Shown here one piece after another: positions 57,511-64,000 of a stretch of 64,000 bases of DNA. How positions within the stretch are numbered: position 1 is the first letter of the stretch; the number at the start of each line of letters is the position of its first letter. Source of the DNA: Bradyrhizobium sp. CB82 (GTDB lineage Bacteria; Pseudomonadota; Alphaproteobacteria; Rhizobiales; Xanthobacteraceae); the NCBI RefSeq assembly GCF_029714405.1, contig NZ_CP121650.1, positions 1,555,001-1,619,000 of the forward strand, in the 5' to 3' direction. The notes below the pieces were generated by a model that did not search any database, was not told the origin of the DNA, and saw only the letters and a program-made list of their open reading frames with translations. The position numbers were made by a program, and so were the translations under genes.

Positions 57511-57564
57511 CTTCTTGAGGCCCGCGTTGGGCGCCAATCGCGTCAAATGGCCGTCATCAGCAAT

Positions 57565-57601
57565 TGTCGGTCTCGGTGGTTGCGCTTCCCCGCAACCAAA
57601 T
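57565..57601. repeat. 37-bp direct repeat, copy B, containing tRNA-fMet 3'-end sequence
   Basis: It matches copy A (51476-51512) at 35 of 37 positions, including the hairpin TGGTTGCG...CCCGCAACCA. It marks the right border of the ABC/FAH/cyclase module. Confidence 0.6.
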
Positions 57602-57630
57602 AAACCTCTGATTTTATGGGGTTTTAGAAC

Positions 57631-57659
57631 GCCGCGCTCCGGGCGGCTTTCTTATTTTT
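57631..57659 (+). terminator. rho-independent terminator
   Basis: GCCGC (57631-57635) pairs with GCGGC (57643-57647), followed by TTTCTTATTTTT. It would end transcripts from the FAH/cyclase pair. Confidence 0.6.
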
Positions 57660-58084
57660 GGCTCTAGCTCCGCAGACCAAAACCGGCCTGCGCTGGCGCC
57701 ATCCCTGGACTTCGGATGACGGACATCTTCGGTACGATGATTTCGATCGCTTGATCGTACAGATACCGGAGACGACGGATTGGCGATGTTGAAGCTGTTT
57801 GGTCATGAGATTTGGTTGCGGATGGCTCCAACGTCGTAGCCATGCTGGGATTTCACTATCCAACCCCGCATCCAATGGCTGGAAGGCATCGATGACGAGA
57901 ACGATCAGCGAAGTCATCGCGCACGACAACCCCTGCAATGAGATTGACGATGCGTCCGCATCTGCAAACTGCGCGAGGATAGCCTTCTACCCCTGATTTA
58001 CCCGACGCGTCAAACGATTTCGTAAAATCCGTAAGCCGTCGCGCCGGCCGCCATTCTCCTTTGCATGGGGTTGTTTTCGAGATT
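57660..58084. other. no recognised gene
   Basis: About 425 bases with slightly lower GC and several short open frames, none with recognisable features or a ribosome site. A CATCTTCGGTACGATGATTT / GATCGTACAGATACCGGAGA pair around 57722-57773 is loosely complementary and may be a decayed repeat. Confidence 0.35.
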
Positions 58085-59359
58085 TTAGTCGGAAGCCGGT
58101 CTCGCGCCCGCAAGCAGGTCTTGCGACGGCCAGCAATCGACGCTCCCGCCCACGCGCTGCTGGTATTGTCCGATCGCCCGCCGCGTGACCGTGCCGAGCC
58201 GGCCGTCGATCGCATCGGAATAATAGCCGCTCCTGCTAAGCTGCGTCTGGATCGCGGCGACCTCGCTGTTGCGCAGCGGCTTGAGCCTGGCCCAGGGCTT
58301 TTCGAACGGGGCGCCGCCCGCGATGAGGTCGGCGAGATGGCCGACGAACAGCGCATAGACGTCGGACTGGTTGTAACTGCGGATCGCCTGGAAGTTGGCG
58401 AAGACGAGGAAGGCCGGGCCATAAGTGCCGGCAGGCATGACCAGCTGGGCCTGGTCCTGCAGCATGCCGCTGGGAACAGGGGCATCGCCAGCCGGCGTGA
58501 CGCCGAGCTTCAGCCAGGCGGTGAGCGGCCGCTTGATGTCGGGCGAGCTCTCCACGCAGCTCACGGTCGGCGGCAGACGAACCTCGAATCCCCATCGTTT
58601 GCCGCGCTGCCAGCCATAGTCGCGAAGCTGCTTGGCGCCAGAGGCGAGCGCATCGGGGATGGAGCGCTCGAGATCGATCTTGCCGTCGCCGTCGCCATCG
58701 GCCGCGAATTTGAGGAAATCCGAGGGCTCGAACTGGGTGTGGCCCATTGCCCCCGTATAGGAGCCCTTCGCATCCATGCTGATGGTGCCCTCTTGGACCA
58801 GATCGAGGGCGATCAGAAGTTCGCTCCGGAACAGGTCCTTGCGGCGGCCGAGATAGGCCTGCGTCACCAGCGCCTGGAACACGGGATGGCGCTGCACCTC
58901 GGCGCCGTAATCGGTCTCGCGGCCCCAGATCGCGATGACGACGTTGCCGGGGACGCCGTAGTCGGTCTCGATGCGCGCGAGCAGGCCGCGGTAGGTCTGG
59001 AAATGCCGTGCGCCCGTCCTTGCAAGCCCTGTGAGCTGTTGCCGGGGCAGGTAGTCGGCCGGCAGCTTCACGAACTCGGCCTGCTCCTTCACGGGGCGGC
59101 CCGGGATGACGAGATCCGGCAGGCCAAGGTCGAGCTGGACATTGGTCGCTCGGTCGAACACTGCCTGCCTCACGCCGCGCGCCTGAGCCTCCAGCCAGAG
59201 CTGCGCGCGCCAGGCATTGAAAGCAGGGTCGGCGCGAGCCTCCAGCGCCTGCGTCAGCACGACGAGCGCGATTGTCCCAGAGATCCATGTGCGCCGCAAA
59301 ATCCAGAGCAGCGCCCGTGCCGCGCCCGGGCAGCCCTTGTCCATGAGGCGTTTGACCAT
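58085..59359 (-). CDS. lytic murein transglycosylase (MltB-like) with C-terminal peptidoglycan-binding domain
   Basis: About 424 residues. An N-terminal signal/anchor (TWISGTIALVVLTQALEARA) is followed by the SLT_2/MltB catalytic domain (about 45-335): GVPGNVVIAIWGRETDYG with the catalytic Glu, then SMDAKGSYTGAMGHTQFEPSDFL. A PG_binding_1 repeat (LRNSEVAAIQTQLSRSGYY...DGRLGTVTRRAIGQYQ) completes it. It cleaves peptidoglycan glycan strands in the periplasm, making 1,6-anhydro ends. ATG at 59359 is chosen before the leader; ATG at 59344 and an upstream GTG at 59425 are alternatives. Confidence 0.88.
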   Translation of the reverse strand: MVKRLMDKGCPGAARALLWILRRTWISGTIALVVLTQALEARADPAFNAWRAQLWLEAQARGVRQAVFDRATNVQLDLGLPDLVIPGRPVKEQAEFVKLPADYLPRQQLTGLARTGARHFQTYRGLLARIETDYGVPGNVVIAIWGRETDYGAEVQRHPVFQALVTQAYLGRRKDLFRSELLIALDLVQEGTISMDAKGSYTGAMGHTQFEPSDFLKFAADGDGDGKIDLERSIPDALASGAKQLRDYGWQRGKRWGFEVRLPPTVSCVESSPDIKRPLTAWLKLGVTPAGDAPVPSGMLQDQAQLVMPAGTYGPAFLVFANFQAIRSYNQSDVYALFVGHLADLIAGGAPFEKPWARLKPLRNSEVAAIQTQLSRSGYYSDAIDGRLGTVTRRAIGQYQQRVGGSVDCWPSQDLLAGARPASD

Positions 59360-59461
59360 GTCGCCACCGAGCTCACGCACGATCCGTCCTTCAGCGGGAA
59401 TCACGAGGAGGGGGTAGGTTAGCACCTAAACCCGCCGATGCGTCGGCCAACGAGGGTTGCG

Positions 59462-59848
59462 TCAGGCGACCACCAGTCCGACCGCCAGCACCAGTCCGCT
59501 CAGATAGGTGAACAATGCGCCGGCAAAGCGCGCCGGGTTGGGCCGGTTGAGCGACTTGCCCCACAACAGCCCGGCGGCGAGGGAAAAGCGCGCGATCGTC
59601 GCCACCACAATCGTCGCGATGATCCAGCCAGGGGCCGGCCGCGTCGCGAACCAGAGAAACATCGCCGCGAAGAACGGCGCGTATTCGGCCGTGTTGGCAT
59701 GCGCCCGCACCGCGCGGTGAATGGGATCGGTGGGGCCGAGGTCATGGCCGATGCCCCGCCTGAACCTGCCGCGAAGGATCGAGACATAAAACCCCAGGCC
59801 GAACAGCAGCAGGCCGAGCAGGGCGGTACAGATGATGGCGACGTTCAT
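59462..59848 (-). CDS. MAPEG family membrane protein
   Basis: A 128-residue protein with four hydrophobic helices and the MAPEG pattern RAVRAHANTAEYAPFFAAMFLW between helices 1 and 2. The family includes membrane-bound glutathione transferases and related proteins, but most bacterial members are uncharacterised. ATG at 59848 opens directly into helix 1 (MNVAIICTALLGLLLFGLGF). It is a single gene between the transglycosylase and the OpgC-like gene. Confidence 0.87.
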   Translation of the reverse strand: MNVAIICTALLGLLLFGLGFYVSILRGRFRRGIGHDLGPTDPIHRAVRAHANTAEYAPFFAAMFLWFATRPAPGWIIATIVVATIARFSLAAGLLWGKSLNRPNPARFAGALFTYLSGLVLAVGLVVA

Positions 59849-60085
59849 CGCGTGGCTTCTCCCCCAGGACGAGACGATAGGAGATCAGATCAGAGCGCCG
59901 TGGGAAAGCCCGATGAGGCGATCCCATCGGCCTTCACCCCGACAAACCTTCTTTTCCGCGGAGCCGATGTCAGCTACCTTCGCTGCTAGCCACCGGGTTA
60001 GGTGGCGTAGCCGCGTCAATTTCAGCATTGATTGATTGGGCGGCGCTTCAGCCGCAAGACTGTCCTTGGAAAACGGGGCGGAGCC

Positions 60086-61303
60086 ATGATCAACCGGCAT
60101 TCGGCAGCTCTCTTGTCTCCGGTCGAGCGCGACCTGCGGCTCGATCTCTTCCGCGGCATCGGCTTGTGGATGATCTTCCTCGATCACATCCCTCACGACG
60201 TGGTGTCGTGGCTGACCTTGCGCAATTACGGCTTCAGCGACGCCGCCGAGTTCTTCGTCTTCATCTCGGGCTATCTCGTCGGCTGGATCTACGCGCCGAT
60301 CGTGCGGGGCGGCTTCTTCCTCGCGGCGCTCAAGCGGCTTTGGAAACGCACGGCCGAGCTGTATGTCGCCCACATCATGCTGTTCCTGCTGTTCACGGCC
60401 CAGATCGCGCGCACCGCGCGGCGGTTCGATAATCCGATGTATGAGCACGAGTTCAACGTCTTCAATTTCCTCGCGCATCCGGACGAGCTGATCGGACAGG
60501 CGATCCTGCTGAAATACAAGCCGGTCAATCTCGACGTGCTGCCGCTCTACATCACGCTGGTGTTCGTTTCGCCCTTCATCGTGTGGTGCCTCGTGCGGCG
60601 TCCGAACCTCATGCTGCTGGTATCCGCGGTGCTCTACGTGCTGTCGCGCTGGTTCGACTGGAATGTCGCCTCGTATCCGCCCGGTGCGACCTGGTACTTC
60701 AATCCGTTCTGCTGGCAGCTGATGTTCGTGTTCGCGGCCTGGTGCGGTTCCGGCCAGGTGGACAAGATCGCGAACTGGGTCTGGTCGAAGCCCGTGATGG
60801 GTATCGCGGCCGCCTGGATCGCGTTCGCGTTGCTGATCGTTATGACCTGGCACGTTCACGCGCTTGAGGCGATGATCCCGAAGTGGATGATCAAGGCGAT
60901 CTACCCGATCGACAAGACCGATCTCGACATGCTGCGCTTCACGCATTTTCTCGCGCTGGCGGTTTGGGTCACGCAGCTCGTGCCGCGCCACTGGAAGGCA
61001 CTTCACACGAAATGGTTGCGCCCCGTCATCCTGTGCGGCCAGCACTCGCTGCCGATCTTCTGTCTCGGCGTATTCCTGTCGTTCTCGGCGCACTGGATCC
61101 TCACGCAATACACCAAGGGCGCCTGGGAGCAGCTCGCCGTCAGCTTTGCCGGCATCGCCGTCATGATCGCCGCCGCATGGCTGCTCGACCGGGCGAAAAG
61201 GGTTCCGGATCTCTTCGTGGACGTGCTCGAGGTCGAGGTGCCCGAACCGGCACTCGATGGCGACAAGACTGCCGCTGCTGCGGCGGTCCGCGCCAGCGGT
61301 TGA
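60086..61303 (+). CDS. OpgC-domain integral membrane protein (probable glucan/acyl transferase)
   Basis: A 405-residue polytopic protein with about ten transmembrane helices. The start ERDLRLDLFRGIGLWMIFLDHIPHD and FSDAAEFFVFISGYLVG match OpgC, which substitutes osmoregulated periplasmic glucans with succinyl or similar groups. ATG at 60086 follows GGGGCGGAG. Rhizobia make cyclic glucans with anionic or phosphocholine decorations, so a role in decorating them is likely but not proven for this copy. Confidence 0.87.
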   Translation: MINRHSAALLSPVERDLRLDLFRGIGLWMIFLDHIPHDVVSWLTLRNYGFSDAAEFFVFISGYLVGWIYAPIVRGGFFLAALKRLWKRTAELYVAHIMLFLLFTAQIARTARRFDNPMYEHEFNVFNFLAHPDELIGQAILLKYKPVNLDVLPLYITLVFVSPFIVWCLVRRPNLMLLVSAVLYVLSRWFDWNVASYPPGATWYFNPFCWQLMFVFAAWCGSGQVDKIANWVWSKPVMGIAAAWIAFALLIVMTWHVHALEAMIPKWMIKAIYPIDKTDLDMLRFTHFLALAVWVTQLVPRHWKALHTKWLRPVILCGQHSLPIFCLGVFLSFSAHWILTQYTKGAWEQLAVSFAGIAVMIAAAWLLDRAKRVPDLFVDVLEVEVPEPALDGDKTAAAAAVRASG

Positions 61304-61360
61304 GGTGACGGCGCGCCTTGGCGAATTCGCATGGATTGGCGAAATCTCATGGAGAGGCTC

Positions 61361-61849
61361 ATGTCGAGAGGCTGGTTGACGATTGCAGGGGCGCTGCTGT
61401 TCCTCACGTGCAGTGCCGCTGCACAAGCGCCGTCGCCCGAGGCGATGAGCGCGGCGCGCAAGCTCGTGGCCACCATGAAGACGACGGAGCAATATCGCGC
61501 GCTCCTGCCGCAGCTCCTGCTCAAGCTGCGCCCCGTCCTGGCCCAGGACAGGCCCGAGATCGAGCGCGACTTCGACGCCATGACGGCGGCAAGCTCGGAC
61601 ATTTACGCGCCGTTCGTCGACCAGATGATCGAGCAGATCGCCACTGTCTATGCCGGCACCTTCAACGTGGACGAGCTGCGTCAGATCGAGGCCTTCTACG
61701 CCCAGCCTGCGGGGCGCAAGCTCTTGGAGAAATCGGACGCGCTTGCGCAGGCGAGCGCTCAGATCACCCAGGATGTCAGCCGCAAGGCCGCCGATGAATT
61801 GAAGCAGCGCCTGACCGAGGCGCTGCGCCAGAAGGGGCACAAGCTCTGA
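61361..61849 (+). CDS. DUF2059 domain-containing periplasmic protein
   Basis: A 162-residue protein. Signal peptide 1-21 (WLTIAGALLFLTCSAAAQA) precedes a helical DUF2059 domain: ARKLVATMKTTEQYRALLPQLL and VDELRQIEAFYAQPAGRKLLEK are diagnostic. The function of the family is unknown. ATG at 61361 follows GGAGAGGCTC; an in-frame ATG at 61331 lacks this. It lies 58 bases after the OpgC-like gene and may be co-transcribed. Confidence 0.88.
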   Translation: MSRGWLTIAGALLFLTCSAAAQAPSPEAMSAARKLVATMKTTEQYRALLPQLLLKLRPVLAQDRPEIERDFDAMTAASSDIYAPFVDQMIEQIATVYAGTFNVDELRQIEAFYAQPAGRKLLEKSDALAQASAQITQDVSRKAADELKQRLTEALRQKGHKL

Positions 61850-62238
61850 GCCTGCGGCAAAATCGACCGCACTTGCCGTTGAAATTATAGCTTCCCCCCA
61901 AGGTCAAACGAACAACAGAATGACGGGGGAAGCCAACAGAACGGCGCTTCCAGGGTGCCTCGTTCACGAGCACGGGAAAGCCGAACACCTGGCGCACGTC
62001 CAACGGCGGCTACTACCATGGCGGCGAAGAGACGCAGGCGGTCGCGAAGTGGGTGCATCTGGCGGTTGGAGTCGGCTGTATCATCGTGTTGCCGGCGCAC
62101 GCGTTCATGAAGACGAGCCTGCGCGTGTCCGATGCCGGACCGGCGATCAGTGAAGAGAGCCCGCGTGATGGACGAGCGCGCTGAGTACTGCACGAAAGGG
62201 CCGAACAGAAGTGCGCGGTCGGTCAAAATCGCTTTTAC
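61850..62238. other. gene-free stretch with possible gene remnant
   Basis: A forward frame ending at about 62183 reads GGYYHGGEETQAVAKWVHLAVGVGCIIVLPAHAFMK, which looks like the end of a small membrane protein. It has no start codon in frame and runs back into a stop at 61921. I treat it as a remnant or chance frame and assign no family. Confidence 0.3.
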
Positions 62239-63441
62239 TCAATACTTCTTCATCGCCGCGCCGAACGCCAGCCATAGCGCCATCGACGCCAGTCCAAAGC
62301 TGCCCAGCAGCAGGAAGGTCGGCCCGTAACCGATCCATTCAGCGATCCAGCCGCCGAGCGCGGGACTGAGGCTTGCGCCGACGCCCTGCACGGTGATGAC
62401 GGCGCCCTGGCCGAGATTGATGCGGCCGGTGCCATTCAGCGAGCGCGCGACCACGCCGGGCACGGCGACCGTCTGCAATCCCGTGCCGATGCCGTCGAGC
62501 ACCTGCACCGGCACTACGCCCCACCATCCCGTGAGGAAAAAGGCGAGCACGCCCCGGATGGGCAGGAACATGAAGGAAACCAGGATCACCGGCCAGTAGT
62601 TGCGCTTGCTCGCGACCTTCATGGCGATCAGCGACGTCACGATCATCACGCCCTGCGCGATCACGACGGTCGTGGCGACGAAGCTCGGCCCATTGGCCTG
62701 GCCTTCGGCGACCGCCGCGAGACCATACAGCGGAACGATCGCGGCATTGCCGAGATGGAAGATGGCGAGCGCCAGCGCCAGGACGAGCAGCGGCTTATGC
62801 CTGAGCAGCATCCTCATCGCATCCGGCGGAGCCTTGGAGTCGTCCTCCTTGCAGCCACGTGCGGCGCGGTTATCGATCGACTTCGCCGGGATCATCAGCA
62901 CGCAGGCGATCGCGATGGCGCCGAACGCCGCCGCCAGCAGGAACACGGCGACATAGCCATACATATAGCCGAGCCAGCCCGACAGCGCCGCGCCGGCCAT
63001 GTTGCCGGCGTGGTTGAACGCCTGGTTGCGGCCGTTCAGCGCATTGAAACCGTTCTGCTTGGCGATGCCGAGCGTGATGCCGGTCACCGCCGGCACGATC
63101 GCGGCGCTCGCCAGCGACTGCGCCACTTGCGAGAACGTCACCGCCCAGAAGTTCTGCGAGATCAGGATGATTGCGGAGGCGAGGACGACGCAGACGCCGG
63201 GGATCACCACCCAAAGGCGCTTGTTGCGGCTGGCATCGATGAAGCCGCCGATCGGCGTCGTAATCAGCATGCCCGCGACGTTGCCGACGGTCATGGCGGT
63301 GCCGATCAGCCCGCTCGCCCATCCGCGCTCCTGGAGGAACACGCCGACGAACGGCCCGATGCCCGACTGCATGTCGGCCATGAAGAAATTGAGCGCGAAG
63401 AGGGGCCAGAGACGAGGCGAGGATGGGGACCGCGATGTCAT
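62239..63441 (-). CDS. MFS transporter
   Basis: A 400-residue protein with twelve hydrophobic segments. The start LWPLFALNFFMADMQSGIGPFVGVFLQERGW and MITTPIGGFIDASRNKR (motif A-like loop) are typical of an MFS subgroup related to multidrug and unknown-substrate carriers. A charged cytoplasmic loop (about 195-215) links the two six-helix halves. ATG at 63441. It is a single gene, divergent from the metallo-hydrolase at 63613. Confidence 0.88.
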   Translation of the reverse strand: MTSRSPSSPRLWPLFALNFFMADMQSGIGPFVGVFLQERGWASGLIGTAMTVGNVAGMLITTPIGGFIDASRNKRLWVVIPGVCVVLASAIILISQNFWAVTFSQVAQSLASAAIVPAVTGITLGIAKQNGFNALNGRNQAFNHAGNMAGAALSGWLGYMYGYVAVFLLAAAFGAIAIACVLMIPAKSIDNRAARGCKEDDSKAPPDAMRMLLRHKPLLVLALALAIFHLGNAAIVPLYGLAAVAEGQANGPSFVATTVVIAQGVMIVTSLIAMKVASKRNYWPVILVSFMFLPIRGVLAFFLTGWWGVVPVQVLDGIGTGLQTVAVPGVVARSLNGTGRINLGQGAVITVQGVGASLSPALGGWIAEWIGYGPTFLLLGSFGLASMALWLAFGAAMKKY

Positions 63442-63612
63442 CGATAGGTCGTGGTCTCAACCGAAATCCGGTGCTGACAGGGTTGCCTTGATCTTGTGTG
63501 GACCAAAGCGTAACGGATGGTGATCCCGTTGGTTCCAGCCGCTCTTGCGGAGAAGCGATCTGCACGTCACATCTTCGATCGTTGTTGACGGATGTCTTTC
63601 CTGGAGTACGCC

Positions 63613-64000
63613 ATGCCACTCTGGACCTGCGAAACCTGCGGCGCGCAATTTCCCTCGAGCGAACGGCCGCCGTCATCCTGTCCGATCTGCGAGGACGAAC
63701 GGCAATTCGTGAACTGGAACGGGCAGGCCTTTCTGTCCCGCGAGGCTCTGGCGCAACGCTGCCGCGTGGTGTGGCGCGACGATCTCGACCTGACTGGTCT
63801 TGCGCTCGAGCCGAGCTTTGCCATCGGCCAGCGGGCGCTGCTCGTTCCCGACGGCAGCGGTTGCGTGATGTGGGACTGCGTTCCGCTGGCGACGACCCAA
63901 GCGATTGCGCATGTCAGATCGCTCGGCGGGCTGAAGGCGATCGCGATCTCGCATCCGCATTATTACGGCGCTCTCGCCGATTGGAGCGAGGCTTTTGGCG
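63613..64000 (+). CDS. MBL-fold hydrolase with N-terminal zinc ribbon, cut by window end
   Basis: The first 129 residues are visible. A rubredoxin/zinc-ribbon-like start (LWTCETCGAQF ... SSCPICEDE) has four cysteines in two CxxC pairs. An MBL-like region follows, whose last visible part ISHPHYYGALADW corresponds to the HxHxDH metal loop, here altered to HPHYYG. ATG at 63613 follows GGAGTACGCC. The full family function is unknown; the altered loop suggests variant metal binding. Confidence 0.75.
   Translation, partial: MPLWTCETCGAQFPSSERPPSSCPICEDERQFVNWNGQAFLSREALAQRCRVVWRDDLDLTGLALEPSFAIGQRALLVPDGSGCVMWDCVPLATTQAIAHVRSLGGLKAIAISHPHYYGALADWSEAFG

Noticed and set aside
59885-61840. Long reverse frame of 651 codons
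   Set aside because: Antisense to the OpgC-like and DUF2059 genes, both of which show clear family motifs and start signals.

Overview
The window reads as chromosomal DNA of an alphaproteobacterium, most likely Bradyrhizobium or a close relative. The grounds are the high GC and codon use, the intergenic repeat families typical of that group (for example the inverted repeat at 9992-10079 and the copies at 7708-7945, 11051-11215 and around 15368), the initiator tRNA sequence, and the gene families present. No species can be named from sequence alone.

Region 1 (1-17.5 kb) looks like core or semi-core genome. It holds small metabolic units separated by dispersed repeats: a GntR / phytanoyl-CoA dioxygenase-like / SAF-domain dehydrogenase cluster, an M20 peptidase, an alpha/beta hydrolase, an O6-alkylguanine-DNA alkyltransferase, two paralogous metallo-beta-lactamase-fold hydrolases, a GST, a fumarylacetoacetate-hydrolase-family enzyme, two SDRs and a DUF3775 protein. 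Decay is visible: a GMC oxidoreductase with a stop at codon 7 and a large internal deletion, a truncated serine hydrolase and a possible sigma-factor remnant. An IS1182-like element (15469-16997) sits inside a host repeat with a 5-bp target duplication.

Region 2 (17.5-51.5 kb) begins at an initiator tRNA-Met gene (17509-17585). It looks like an old genomic island: the tRNA 3' end recurs as a degenerate copy 90 bp downstream and as a 13-bp exact copy at 51498-51510. No integrase is visible. The left edge holds a scrambled remnant of a CusA/CzcA-type metal efflux pump with two inverted pieces. The cargo is a redox and detoxification set. One part is a reverse-strand unit (26258 down to 19288) of a DJ-1-like protein, a three-subunit membrane-bound GMC/cytochrome c dehydrogenase, a MOSC-ferredoxin reductase fusion and a redoxin. 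A second is a frameshifted molybdopterin oxidoreductase translationally coupled to a giant winged-helix/ATPase regulator. A third is a nine-gene forward cluster (37250-46407) with epoxide hydrolase, enoyl-CoA hydratase-like protein, two-subunit molybdenum hydroxylase, OsmC, cupin, HlyD/MFS efflux pump and a small membrane protein. A second HlyD/MFS pump with a divergent TetR and an aldo/keto reductase close the island.

The most interesting observation is a set of 10-bp-phased TAAC direct repeats upstream of four transcription units in this island (26381, 27203, 36584, 37127). They are spaced as expected for a winged-helix (OmpR/CadC-type) regulator binding direct repeats. The same island encodes two intact ~950-residue winged-helix + STAND-ATPase + TPR regulators and the remains of a third. 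The proposal is a dedicated regulon controlling an oxidation/efflux system.

Region 3 (51.5-57.6 kb) is a 6-kb catabolic module: ABC importer, GntR regulator, fumarylacetoacetate hydrolase family enzyme and cyclase-family hydrolase. It is bracketed by two 37-bp direct repeats that contain the tRNA 3'-end sequence. Region 4 (58-64 kb) returns to ordinary genes: lytic transglycosylase, MAPEG protein, OpgC-like acyltransferase, DUF2059 protein, an MFS transporter and the start of a zinc-ribbon metallo-hydrolase cut by the window end.
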